A DNA stretch of 64,000 nt, taken from positions 1 to 64,000 of the forward strand of contig CAKTFL010000001.1 of the NCBI GenBank assembly GCA_934555855.1, given 5' to 3'. The notes beneath the pieces were generated by a model. That model saw only the letters and a program-made list of their open reading frames with translations. It did no database searches and had not been told where the DNA came from. Below are positions 51,581 through 60,613 of the stretch, piece by piece. Source of the DNA: an uncultured Sphingomonas sp. GTDB taxonomy: Bacteria; Pseudomonadota; Alphaproteobacteria; Sphingomonadales; Sphingomonadaceae. A program made the translations under genes and the position numbers. Position 1 is the first letter of the stretch, and the number at the start of each line of letters is the position of its first letter.

Positions 51581-52750
51581 ATGATCAACGACACGTTCGC
51601 CGAGCCGATCCGACGCGACGGCCGCGACCTGTGGAGAACGGTGGCGAACCGGCAGGGGCACGTCGTCTACGGTCCCTACGTCAACAAGACGCACGGCGTT
51701 TATCAGGTCGATTTCGAGCTGGCGCTGGCGGAGGGCGACGGGGCCGACGATCTCGCTTGCGCGACGATCGAGATCACCGGCGATTACGGCAACATCCTCT
51801 TTGCCGACCGTGCGATCCGCACCTCCGACCTGTCCACCGGTCTGCGGCGCTTCACGCTGGTGGCGGTGCTGAGGCAGATTCACCAGCTCGAATTCCGGGT
51901 ATATGTCAACGGCGCGAGGGAGCTGGTGGTCGATGCAGACCCGGTGCTGACCCGCGTGTCCGCCATCTTGGATGAACCGCCCCGCGAGGATCTGGGCGAG
52001 TTGGGACAGAACCTCGAGCTGTTCGCGCGCGATACGCGCCGCATCCTGCGCCGGCTGCGGCCCCATGCCCTGGTGGGCGTTGCCAAAGTCCGGCTCGGCA
52101 AGGAAGCGGATGGTGGCTATATCTGCCCCGACGACTTCGGGGGGCTCGACACGGCCTTGTCGTTCGGCATCAACGACGACATCAGCTGGGATCTGGACGT
52201 CGCCAACCGCGGGCTGATCGTTCACCAGTTCGACCATACGGTGGTCGACCCCGCGCCGCACGATCCGCGCATGATCTTCCAGGCCAAGCGCATCGACCGG
52301 ATATCCGGCCCCGACACCCAGGCGCTGGGGGATCTGATCCGCCGGCATGACAAACAAGCCGAACGCCCCAACGTGCTGCTCAAAATGGACATTGAGGGGG
52401 GTGAATGGGACGTGTTCGACGCGACGGCCGATGAGGATCTGTCCCGGCTCGCCTGGATCGTGTGCGAGCTGCACTACTTCCAGGGTCTGGCGGAACGCCA
52501 CCATCGCGAAATGATCGACCGATGCCTGCAAAAGCTCGATCGTCGGTTCGCTGTCGTCCATGTCCACAGCAATGTGTGGGGCGGCTATACCAGCCTGGCC
52601 AATACGGTGGTGCCCAACGTGATCGAGGTCACGTTCGTCAACCGTGCCCTGTACGATGTCATCTGGACTCACGAACTCTTTCCGGGTCCCATGGATCAGT
52701 CCTGCGATCCTGAGCAGCCCGATTTCCATCTTGGCAGCTTCGCTTTCTGA
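51581..52750 (+). CDS. Beta-domain plus FkbM-like methyltransferase protein
   Basis: Protein of 389 residues. Residues 1-125 are beta-rich (LWRTVANRQGHVVYGPYVNK, HQLEFRVYVNGARELVVDAD). From about residue 160 the sequence parallels the protein at 42585: LVGVAKVRLGKEADGGYICP, ALSFGINDDISWDLDVANRG, VLLKMDIEGGEWDVFDATAD (FkbM SAM motif) and VVHVHSNVWGGY. So it is the same enzyme type with an added N-terminal domain. The GT9 gene start overlaps its stop (TGATG), so the two products are made together. Expected role: sugar O-methylation or related modification of the exported glycan. Confidence 0.72.
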   Translation: MINDTFAEPIRRDGRDLWRTVANRQGHVVYGPYVNKTHGVYQVDFELALAEGDGADDLACATIEITGDYGNILFADRAIRTSDLSTGLRRFTLVAVLRQIHQLEFRVYVNGARELVVDADPVLTRVSAILDEPPREDLGELGQNLELFARDTRRILRRLRPHALVGVAKVRLGKEADGGYICPDDFGGLDTALSFGINDDISWDLDVANRGLIVHQFDHTVVDPAPHDPRMIFQAKRIDRISGPDTQALGDLIRRHDKQAERPNVLLKMDIEGGEWDVFDATADEDLSRLAWIVCELHYFQGLAERHHREMIDRCLQKLDRRFAVVHVHSNVWGGYTSLANTVVPNVIEVTFVNRALYDVIWTHELFPGPMDQSCDPEQPDFHLGSFAF

Positions 52751-54786
52751 TGCCTGACGCGATCGGTCGCGCCGGGAAGTGGATGGCGCGGCTGGTTCGC
52801 CGCCTTCGCCGCGCGGTTCGTTCGCCCCGGATGCGCGAGGTCGCGCGGCTGGTCGCCCGGGCCGATCGTGCCCGTGACGCGGGAGCCTATCGCGAGGCGG
52901 CGACGCTGTATGGGGAAGCGCTCGCGCTGGTGCCCGGCAAGGCCGGGATCCACGTCCAGGCGGGGCACATGTTCAAGGAGGCCCGCGATTTCAGCGCGGC
53001 CGAGCGGCATTATGAGCAGGCCGAGCGGCTCGCGCCCGGCGATGCCGACCTTCAGCTCCAGCTCGGGCATTTCAACAAGACGGCCGACCGGCTGGACCGT
53101 GCCCGTATCCATTACGCACGGGCGGCCGAACTGGCGCCTGCCTGGCCGGAGCCGAAGCGCGCACTCGCCGAGTTGTTGCGGCGCGAGGCGATGTTTGACC
53201 TGTCGGAAGCATCGGCCGGCGACGTGCCGGTGCCCGAACTGGTTCCTGAGCCCCTGACCCCGCGCCCGGCCGGGTCGCTTGATGCTATTCACTTTTATCG
53301 CCTGGGCGGGCGGCAATGGCGGACCGGAGCGGGAACGGTGCCGCTCCTGTCGGGAGTGGAGGCGATCCACGGCTTCTGCTTTTCCGACCGCCCGCTGGTC
53401 GAGGCGACGGTGCTGGTCGACGGGCAGGTGATCGCGCGCGAGCCGATCGAGACGGTGGCTACGGCCGATCCGGTGGTGATGAAGGCGGTGTTCAACCTGT
53501 GGATCGATATGTCTGCCGTGCCGGCGGGCCTGCACCGGCTCGACCTGGTACTGGCCGACGCCGACGGGTGGACACGTCGACATGTCGAGCGGGTAGCAAT
53601 CGTCGCGCTGGTGCCGCCCGGCGATACCGCGCCGTTCGACACGGATGGCCGGGTAACATTGTCGCCGGAGGATTCACGTCCCGTCGAGCAGCAGGTCCGC
53701 AGCCAGCCCAGCATGGTGCGCCCCGTGGGCCGGATGCTCATGCCCCCTCCGACCGCCATTCTGGTGCTGCGGACCGACCAGCTGGGCGACATGGTGGTGT
53801 CGATCCCGGCCCTGGGGCGACTGCGGGCGCTGTTTCCGGCCGCGCGGATCGTCGGGCTGCTGACGGTCGCCAATGCCGATCTCGCCCGCACTCTCGGCCT
53901 GTTTGACGAGGTGCTGGTCGCCGACTTCCCCGACGACCCCGATCGCCGGCGCCGGACCATGACGTCCGAGGCGCAAGGGAAGCTGGCGTCGCGGCTGGCC
54001 CCCTATCGGTTCGACGTGGCGATCGACCTGGCGACAAGCGACGTGTCGCGGCCGCTGCTGCAGCTGACGGGCGCGCGACTGACCTTCGGTTTCGATGGCG
54101 GGGCGAGCCCGTGGCTGGGTGGCGGGATTTCGGGAAGCGTGCGCGATCCGCGCGGTCCCGGCGATGCCGCGCCCCAGTCAGGTCGCGTCCTGGCACTGGT
54201 GGAGCGGCTGGGGACCTTGTTCGGGACGGGCGCCGACATCATTCCCCGCCCTGAACTCCGGCGCGAGCGGCTGGCGGTACTGGGTCTCGACCCCGACGAG
54301 CCGTTTGTCGTGCTGCATACGGGCGCGCGGGTCGCATTCAGCCGCTGGGCGGGATTTCCCGACCTCGCGCGCGCATGGCTCGGCCGCCATGCCGGCAAGG
54401 TCGTGCTGCTGACCGAGGGCACGGACGTCGCCGCGACCCTGCTGCCCGATCTTCGCGCCGATGGGAGGCTGGTCGTGGTGGATCATCGGCTGGCGTTCGA
54501 CGATCTCGACGCGCTTCTGTCCTTTGCGACGCTGTTCGTGGGTAACGATTCAGGCCCCAAGCACCTTGCGGCGCTGCGCGGCACGCCGGTGGTCTCGATC
54601 CACTCCGCGCGCATCAGCTGGGCCGAGTGGAGCCAGGAGCAAACCGGGGTCGTGATCAGCCGGCGGGTGCCCTGCGCCGGCTGCGCGCTGTTCCACGACG
54701 CCGACGAGTGCGGCAAAGGCGTCGCCTGCATCGCCGATATCAGCGTGGCCGAGGTGCTGGCTGCAGCCGAAGCGCTGCTGGCCTAA
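52750..54786 (+). CDS. TPR plus GT9 (heptosyltransferase-type) fusion protein
   Basis: Protein of 678 residues. N-terminal basic helix, then three to four TPRs (about residues 35-145: RDAGAYREAATLYGEALALV, HVQAGHMFKEARDFSAAERH, LQLGHFNKTADRLDRARIHY), then a beta-rich middle domain (about 180-300: LSGVEAIHGFCFSDRPLVEA) and a GT9 domain from about 335 (ILVLRTDQLGDMVVSIPALG, FVVLHTGARVAFSRWAGFPD, FVGNDSGPKHLAALRGTPVV). It ends with the Cys-rich GT9 tail (PCAGCALFHDADECGK). Heptosyltransferases are normally about 350 residues, so the front half is an addition. It is coupled to the FkbM-like gene; hldE converges on its 3' end with a four-base overlap. Confidence 0.85.
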   Translation: MPDAIGRAGKWMARLVRRLRRAVRSPRMREVARLVARADRARDAGAYREAATLYGEALALVPGKAGIHVQAGHMFKEARDFSAAERHYEQAERLAPGDADLQLQLGHFNKTADRLDRARIHYARAAELAPAWPEPKRALAELLRREAMFDLSEASAGDVPVPELVPEPLTPRPAGSLDAIHFYRLGGRQWRTGAGTVPLLSGVEAIHGFCFSDRPLVEATVLVDGQVIAREPIETVATADPVVMKAVFNLWIDMSAVPAGLHRLDLVLADADGWTRRHVERVAIVALVPPGDTAPFDTDGRVTLSPEDSRPVEQQVRSQPSMVRPVGRMLMPPPTAILVLRTDQLGDMVVSIPALGRLRALFPAARIVGLLTVANADLARTLGLFDEVLVADFPDDPDRRRRTMTSEAQGKLASRLAPYRFDVAIDLATSDVSRPLLQLTGARLTFGFDGGASPWLGGGISGSVRDPRGPGDAAPQSGRVLALVERLGTLFGTGADIIPRPELRRERLAVLGLDPDEPFVVLHTGARVAFSRWAGFPDLARAWLGRHAGKVVLLTEGTDVAATLLPDLRADGRLVVVDHRLAFDDLDALLSFATLFVGNDSGPKHLAALRGTPVVSIHSARISWAEWSQEQTGVVISRRVPCAGCALFHDADECGKGVACIADISVAEVLAAAEALLA

Positions 54787-56237
54787 CTGCCGCTCGCCAT
54801 CGCCACCAGCCGGCTGGTGGAATGCCCTGCCTCCAGTTGGGCAAGCATCACGCGCCCGCCTCGTGCGCGGACGACGTCGCCGCCCACCACCTGATCCTCG
54901 GTATAGTCAGCGCCCTTGACGATGACGTCGGGCTTGAGCGCGGTGATGAGTTCCAGCGGTGTGTCCTGGTCGAAGAGCGTCACGGCCGACACGCCGCGGA
55001 TCGCGCCCATCACCAGCGCGCGAGCCTGCTCGTCCTGTACCGGGCGCGAGGGCCCCTTGAGGCGCCGGACCGACGCGTCGGAGTTGAGCGCCACCACCAG
55101 CCGGTCGCAGCACGCAGCCGCCTGGCGCAGCAGCGATATATGGCCGGGATGGAGAAGGTCGAAACAGCCGTTCGCGAAGCCGACCACCAGCTTCTCCTTC
55201 GCCCAGGCCCAGCGTTGGGCGACCAGCTCGTCCCAGCCGAGCAGCCGGCCGTCATTGACCGAAGGAGAGGCGTGTTCCGCCGCCAGCGAAGCCGCGAGCT
55301 CCTCGCGCGTGACGCAGGCCGTGCCCAGCTTGGACACGACGATTCCGGCAGCGTGATTGGCCATGCGGATCGCGTCCGCCGGCGGAATGTCGGCAGCCAC
55401 GGCCGCGGCGACGACCGCGATCACCGTGTCGCCCGCGCCCGACACGTCGAACACGTCCTGCGCCACGGTGGGAAGGTGCAGTGGCGCCTCGTCAAGCGGG
55501 AACAGCGACATGCCCTTTTCCGATCGGGTGAGGAGGATTGCGGCGCCCGATGCCCCTTGCGCCTGACGGGCGGCGATCTCGGCTTCCGCGTCGCTTTCAC
55601 ACGGCAGCCTGGTCGCGTCGCTCAGTTCCTTGCGATTGGGCGTGATGATGGCTGCGCCGCGATAGGCGGAAAAGTCGGTGCGCTTGGGATCGACCAACAC
55701 CGTTTTCCCGCGCTCGGCCGCATGCGACATGACAGCGGCCAGCACCGCGTCGGAACAGACGCCCTTGCCATAGTCGGAGATGACCACGACGTCGCATTCG
55801 TCGATCGCCGTGCGGGCAGCGGCGATAATCGCAGCCTCGTGTTCGGGGGCGAGCGGGACGCTATCCTCCTGATCCACCCGCACGATCTGCTGGTGGGCGC
55901 CGATGATGCGGAGCTTCTTGATCGTCTGGCGGCCGGGCACGGTGACGATGCTGGAGCAGTCGATGTCGCCGCCCGTCGCGAGCACGGTGATCAGTTCCTG
56001 ACGGGCGTCGTCGTTGCCGACCACGCCCACTACCCGCACCTGAAGTCCGAGCGCGGCGAGGTTGGTGGCGACGTTGGCCGTGCCCCCCGCGACCGACCGC
56101 TGTTCACTGACCTGAAGCACCGGGACCGGCGCCTCCGGCGAAATGCGGCGCACCTCCCCGGAGATGTAGCAGTCGAGCATCAGGTCGCCGATCAGGGCGA
56201 CCCGCCGATGCGTCAGGCGATCGAGATAATGCTCCAT
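54783..56237 (-). CDS. hldE: Bifunctional heptose-7-phosphate kinase / heptose-1-phosphate adenylyltransferase
   Basis: HldE (RfaE) of 484 residues: a PfkB/ribokinase-fold kinase (about residues 1-325: RVALIGDLMLDCYISGEVRR, SVAGGTANVATNLAALGLQV, DVFDVSGAGDTVIAVVAAAV) followed by a nucleotidyltransferase domain (about 345-484: VVGFANGCFDLLHPGHISLL, with the HxGH motif as HPGH). It makes ADP-D-glycero-beta-D-manno-heptose precursors for LPS core or heptose-containing capsule. With gmhB at 63114, two of the pathway steps are here; gmhA and hldD are not in the window. It lies beside two GT9 heptosyltransferase-type genes. Confidence 0.93.
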   Translation of the reverse strand: MEHYLDRLTHRRVALIGDLMLDCYISGEVRRISPEAPVPVLQVSEQRSVAGGTANVATNLAALGLQVRVVGVVGNDDARQELITVLATGGDIDCSSIVTVPGRQTIKKLRIIGAHQQIVRVDQEDSVPLAPEHEAAIIAAARTAIDECDVVVISDYGKGVCSDAVLAAVMSHAAERGKTVLVDPKRTDFSAYRGAAIITPNRKELSDATRLPCESDAEAEIAARQAQGASGAAILLTRSEKGMSLFPLDEAPLHLPTVAQDVFDVSGAGDTVIAVVAAAVAADIPPADAIRMANHAAGIVVSKLGTACVTREELAASLAAEHASPSVNDGRLLGWDELVAQRWAWAKEKLVVGFANGCFDLLHPGHISLLRQAAACCDRLVVALNSDASVRRLKGPSRPVQDEQARALVMGAIRGVSAVTLFDQDTPLELITALKPDVIVKGADYTEDQVVGGDVVRARGGRVMLAQLEAGHSTSRLVAMASGS

Positions 56238-56271
56238 GCGTGCCCCTGGAATGCCGTCGCCGGGAAGAAGG

Positions 56272-57441
56272 TCAGGCGGCGTGTTCGCGCACGCCCGCAG
56301 CGATCAGCCAGCCGATGGAAAAAAGCAGCAACAGGCTGACGAAGACGGTCGCGAGAATACGGAAACGCTGGGGAAACAGCGACTTGACTGGCATGTTCGC
56401 GTCCACCACCCGGACAACATAAAGCTGCTGGCGCATGGCGCGCTCGCGCGCCTGCTGGAGCGCGCCCGCCGCCGCGTCGTACCGCTTGGCCAGGAACTGC
56501 TGGCGCAGTTTCAGGCCCTCATAGCCGCTCATGTCGCCGGCGATCGTGTTGTCGGATCCGGTCAGGCGGCCTGACTGGCCGGCCAGCTCGGCGCTCAGCG
56601 ATCGGACCCGGCTTTGCAGGGCGCGGATCTGGGGGCTGTCGGGGCTGATCAGCCCGCGCATCGCGTTGAGCTGCGCTCGTGCGGCTGCCAACTGGCCGGT
56701 CAGGTCGGTGACCAGGCCGATCTGCGCCTGGCCGGACGCCTGGGGGTCGATATCGGCGCGGCTCTGCCGGAAGCGGGTCATCGCCGCCTGGTTGGCGGCC
56801 AGGTCCCGCTCGGCCGCGGCGAGCTGGGTCTGTCCCAGGGCGATTGCATCCTGGTAGCTGCGTTTATTGAGCTGGTTGATCCGCTGTTCGCCCATGGCGA
56901 GCAGCTTGCGAGCGAGCCGGTAGGAGTCCTCAGGGGTGAAGCTGTGGATCTTGAGCACGGTGATGCCGGTTTCGGTGTTGTACTCGATCTTCACCTGGCG
57001 GCGATAATAGGACAACAGCCGCTCGGGCGTCGGATTATCACCCCATAGCCGGCTCAACAGGTCGATGCCGGGCCGCTGGTAGCGCTGTACCAGCGCGTCT
57101 TCGCTGCGCAGCCGGTCCACCGCATTGTGGGAAGTCAGATAGTCGGCAACGCTCATGGCCTCGTTCTGGCCGGCGCTGATTCCGGTTGCCATGCTGAGAA
57201 CCTGGTTGACGCCGATGCCCGGCTGAGGTGCGGCATCGGCCCCATGGACCAGAAAATGCGCTTCCGATTCATACTGATCGGACGCGAAAAGGTACAAATA
57301 CCCACCGATCAGCAGGGTGGGAAGGAGCACCACCAGAAGCAGCATGCGATTACGTCGCAGCCAGGCCAATACGCGCTGCATCGGGGACGGCCGGGTAGGC
57401 CGACCCAGCTCGACGGGTTCTATGATGCCGTGCATGTTCAT
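56272..57441 (-). CDS. Capsule export inner-membrane protein (KpsE/CtrB/BexC family)
   Basis: Periplasmic adaptor of 389 residues with two transmembrane helices (about residues 34-53: LLLVVLLPTLLIGGYLYLFA; and about 358-382: RILATVFVSLLLLFSIGWLI), a Wzz-like first half (SDQYESEAHFLVHGA, VEYNT-type strand KIEYNTETGITVLKIHSFTP) and a long coiled coil (residues 185-330). This is the PCP-3 architecture of ABC-dependent capsule systems. It is 28 bases downstream of the KpsM-like permease gene, so they form an operon, and hldE follows after 34 bases. Confidence 0.9.
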   Translation of the reverse strand: MNMHGIIEPVELGRPTRPSPMQRVLAWLRRNRMLLLVVLLPTLLIGGYLYLFASDQYESEAHFLVHGADAAPQPGIGVNQVLSMATGISAGQNEAMSVADYLTSHNAVDRLRSEDALVQRYQRPGIDLLSRLWGDNPTPERLLSYYRRQVKIEYNTETGITVLKIHSFTPEDSYRLARKLLAMGEQRINQLNKRSYQDAIALGQTQLAAAERDLAANQAAMTRFRQSRADIDPQASGQAQIGLVTDLTGQLAAARAQLNAMRGLISPDSPQIRALQSRVRSLSAELAGQSGRLTGSDNTIAGDMSGYEGLKLRQQFLAKRYDAAAGALQQARERAMRQQLYVVRVVDANMPVKSLFPQRFRILATVFVSLLLLFSIGWLIAAGVREHAA

Positions 57442-57469
57442 TGAAACAACGTCGCCTTTGCGCCCATCG

Positions 57470-58282
57470 TCAGTTCAGATGGACCTTGTTGCGGTAGACT
57501 CTCATCGTCACCAGCCCGACCCAGGTCAAGACCACACACCATGCCACGACATACCAGGGATCGCAGTAATTGAGGTTGGCGCTGTTGAACTGACCATAGC
57601 GCGCCAGCTCCATGATGTGCGGCAGCGGTACCAGCATCAGCCATGACCGATAAGGTTCCGGGATCATGGAAACCTGGAAAAACGCTGCCGAAAGCGGGAT
57701 CATGAAATAGGAATAAGGGTGGACCAGCCGTTCCACCGTCCGGTTGTGGAACGTGATGGATGCGATGATCATCGACTGGCTGAGCGAGTACCAGAACATC
57801 AGCGCCTCGGCTGCGTAAAGGTATAGCGGCCGTGCCGGCAGCGCCACCAGCCCCAGGCTCCAGAGCAGCGTCATCAGCACCACATAGGCCAGGAACGTAC
57901 CCGCGGCTTCCAGCACCGCCCGCGACACCACGATGTCGAAGATCGTGACCATCCGGTGGTACAGCAGCGGGGCATTGGCAGTCAGGGCTGAATCCGACCT
58001 GTTCACGATCCCGCGGAACATGATGTAAGTCGTATAGCCGAGGACGATGAAGGGCAGCGGCTTGATATCGCTGCCATAAGCGGTGTGTCCGCTGGTATGG
58101 AGCAGCGCCATGACGCCGGCCAGCATCAGCGGCTCACCGATCAACCAAAGATAGCCGATATTCTCGCGCCCGTAGCGGGTGTGCAGTTCGCGCATCAGGA
58201 GCGCCCCGATCACCCGGAATTGGGTGTCAACGCCGGTGGCAAAGGAACCGCCGGACGGACGGGTGGAGCTGTGGGAGGACAT
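57470..58282 (-). CDS. Capsule ABC exporter permease (KpsM/CtrC/BexB family)
   Basis: Integral-membrane subunit of 270 residues with six hydrophobic segments and the ABC-2 pattern. The N-terminal amphipathic start FRVIGALLMRELHTRYGREN and IGYLWLIGEPLMLAGVMALL match KpsM/CtrC almost motif for motif, followed by LPFIVLGYTTYIMFRGIVNR. With the KpsT-like ATPase at 49612 it would make a complete exporter; the two genes are about 7 kb apart and in opposite orientation, which is unusual for these systems. It is divergent from the second TPR-GT9 gene. Confidence 0.92.
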   Translation of the reverse strand: MSSHSSTRPSGGSFATGVDTQFRVIGALLMRELHTRYGRENIGYLWLIGEPLMLAGVMALLHTSGHTAYGSDIKPLPFIVLGYTTYIMFRGIVNRSDSALTANAPLLYHRMVTIFDIVVSRAVLEAAGTFLAYVVLMTLLWSLGLVALPARPLYLYAAEALMFWYSLSQSMIIASITFHNRTVERLVHPYSYFMIPLSAAFFQVSMIPEPYRSWLMLVPLPHIMELARYGQFNSANLNYCDPWYVVAWCVVLTWVGLVTMRVYRNKVHLN

Positions 58283-58503
58283 TAAGAGGCCTATGCCCGA
58301 TATCGCCCACCATGGCGATGCGAGTGGTTGAAATTGCCTCGCTGGCCGTCTTCATGAGACGATGCGGCCGGGGACGAGGAGCCTAAAGGCTGAACCCGCT
58401 GCGGACCGTGCCAAAGGCCGAAATGCCTTCCGAAGAAGCGATCCGGTTTGACGGCAGTTCCGGAGCGTGCTGAGCCAGTCGCGATCGCATCGAGAGGGGC
58501 AAC

Positions 58504-60573
58504 GTGGCATTTTCGGGACTGTGGCGGTCGATGCAGTCGGGCGTGAAACCGGCTCGCCTGTTCAGGAAGCAGGCGGTTACGGCCCAACGCCAAGGGCGTT
58601 TCCGGGATGCGGCCGCCCTGTATGTCGAAGCGTTGCGTATCGAGCCGAGCAATGGACCGATCCACGTCCAGGCAGGACATATGTTCAAGGAGGCGGGCGA
58701 GTTCGGACCCGCCGAGGAGCATTATCGGCTGGCTGCCGGGCTGATGCCCGAGGACGCTGATCTGGCGCTCCAGCTCGGCCATTTCTACAAGACGGTCGGC
58801 AGGCTGGCGGACGCGCATGAGGCGTATGCGCGTGCTGCGGTACTGGCGCCCGACTGGAGCGAGCCGCGCAAGGAACTGGACAACATGGACGCGGCCGGTT
58901 GGCGCGGCACGGGGGAGCAGGGCGCTATTCCGCCCTCCCCGGAGCTGTTCGCCGACGATCCCGATCGTCCGGCTTTCGATCCCAAGTTGGCGCTCGCCTA
59001 TGGACGGATGGCGCCCGAGCAGTTGCCGCGTCCGTTCCGGCAGATGGTCCGCCGCAGCGAGCCGTCGCTCAACATCGTCCAGTTCGGCGTTCACCTGAAT
59101 ACCTTCTGGGGCATGAAGCGCGCCGCGCGCGGCGTGGAGGCAATCCGCGGCTTCTGCATCTCGGTCGAACCGCTGCTGGAAGTAACGGCGCTGGTGAACG
59201 GGCTGCCTGTCCGGCGCGAGCCCATGAAGGGGCCCTACGAGCTCGAATACGAGCCCGACCGGCAACGCATCCACAAATATGTGTTCAACGTCTGGTACGA
59301 CTTTTCCGGGTTCGCGCCCGGGCTTTACACATTGGAGCTCCGGTTCCGGGACAGCCACGGCAAAGTCCGCTCCCTGCACGAGGATTTCGTCGTCGAGCCG
59401 CCTCTCATTGAAGAGGATCACCCGGATTCCGATGCAATCGTCAATCTCGTGCCCGGCGACCCCCGGCCCATCGAGGAACAGATCAACAGCCGGCCCAGCG
59501 CGGTGCACGAAGCGGCGCGGTCCAACATGCTGCCGGAGATCCGCAGCATCCTGGTGATGCGGGCGGACCAACTCGGCGATCTGGTCGCTTCCATTCCCGG
59601 CATCATGCGGCTGCGTGAGTTGTTCCCGCAGGCAAAGCTGATCGGCGTGTTCAGCCCCGCCAATGTCGATCTCGCCCGTTCGCTCGGCATATTCGACGAC
59701 CTGCTGGTCATCAATTTCCGCGAAAGCATGGAATTGCGTACCCGGACGCTGAGCTGGGAGGATCAGGAGGACCTTCGCGATCGGCTGGCTCCCTATGCCT
59801 TCGACATCGCGATCGACCTGTCCCAGAGCCTGATGTCGCGGTCGTTGCTGGCGCTGTCAGGGGCCCCCTTCCTGTACGGATTTCGGGATCCCAACTGGCC
59901 CCGCCTGTCGGCCAGTGTCGATGATGCCTATCTCGATCCCAAGAACCGGCGCGAGATCGCGACTCATTCCACCCGGATCATGACCATGGTCGACCGGCTT
60001 GCCGCGCTGCTTAACAGCAGCGCGCGGGTGATCCGGCGCGACGACTTGCCGCGTGAGCGGCTGAGAGCGTACGGCATTGCGGACGCTGACCGCTATGCCG
60101 TGCTGCATACGGGCGCGCGCATCATTTTCAGCCGCTGGGCGCATTATCCGGGCCTCGCTGAGCGTCTCCACCGCGACACCGATCTCAAGATCGTGATCTT
60201 CACCGATCAAGCGGACCTGCGGGATGAATTATCCGCGGAGATCGCCACGTCCGACCGGATCGTGATCATCGACCGGCAGCTGCCCTTTGACGATTTCGAC
60301 GCGATGCTGTCCTTCTGCTCGGTCTATGTCGGTAACGATTCCGGGCCCAAGCACCTGGCCTCTCTTCGGGGCGTACCGGTGGTCAGCATTCATTCGGCCC
60401 GCATCAACTGGAGCGAATGGGGCCAGGAGCTGACGGGAGCGATCGTCACGCGCAAGCTGCCCTGTGCGGGGTGTTCGATCTATCACGATGTGGACGAGTG
60501 CGGAAAGGACTTCGTCTGCGTGACGGCGATCTCCCTTGATGACGTATACGCGGTCGTGCGCCGTTACGTCTGA
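58504..60573 (+). CDS. TPR plus GT9 fusion protein, paralogue of the 52750 gene
   Basis: Protein of 689 residues with the same layout as the product of the 52750 gene: basic helix, TPRs (about residues 20-130: RQGRFRDAAALYVEALRIEP, HVQAGHMFKEAGEFGPAEEH, LQLGHFYKTVGRLADAHEAY), beta-rich middle domain (ARGVEAIRGFCISVEPLLEV), then GT9 (ILVMRADQLGDLVASIPGIM near residue 347, YAVLHTGARIIFSRWAHYPG, YVGNDSGPKHLASLRGVPVV) and the Cys tail PCAGCSIYHDVDECGK. The GTG start at 58504 has GAGAGGGG upstream. Together the two may add successive heptose or related residues, perhaps held on the TPR scaffold. Confidence 0.87.
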   Translation: MAFSGLWRSMQSGVKPARLFRKQAVTAQRQGRFRDAAALYVEALRIEPSNGPIHVQAGHMFKEAGEFGPAEEHYRLAAGLMPEDADLALQLGHFYKTVGRLADAHEAYARAAVLAPDWSEPRKELDNMDAAGWRGTGEQGAIPPSPELFADDPDRPAFDPKLALAYGRMAPEQLPRPFRQMVRRSEPSLNIVQFGVHLNTFWGMKRAARGVEAIRGFCISVEPLLEVTALVNGLPVRREPMKGPYELEYEPDRQRIHKYVFNVWYDFSGFAPGLYTLELRFRDSHGKVRSLHEDFVVEPPLIEEDHPDSDAIVNLVPGDPRPIEEQINSRPSAVHEAARSNMLPEIRSILVMRADQLGDLVASIPGIMRLRELFPQAKLIGVFSPANVDLARSLGIFDDLLVINFRESMELRTRTLSWEDQEDLRDRLAPYAFDIAIDLSQSLMSRSLLALSGAPFLYGFRDPNWPRLSASVDDAYLDPKNRREIATHSTRIMTMVDRLAALLNSSARVIRRDDLPRERLRAYGIADADRYAVLHTGARIIFSRWAHYPGLAERLHRDTDLKIVIFTDQADLRDELSAEIATSDRIVIIDRQLPFDDFDAMLSFCSVYVGNDSGPKHLASLRGVPVVSIHSARINWSEWGQELTGAIVTRKLPCAGCSIYHDVDECGKDFVCVTAISLDDVYAVVRRYV

Positions 60574-60613
60574 CGCGGCTGGGCGACAAAAGCAGGGAAG
60601 GAAACGGTTGCCG

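Noticed and set aside
54627..56339. 570-codon plus-strand frame over hldE
   Set aside because: hldE on the minus strand has all kinase and nucleotidyltransferase motifs; the plus frame is a long complement with no family features.
58291..59571. 426-codon minus-strand frame opposite the second TPR-GT9 gene
   Set aside because: The plus strand carries clear TPR and GT9 motifs with a good ribosome site; the minus frame shows only shadow composition.
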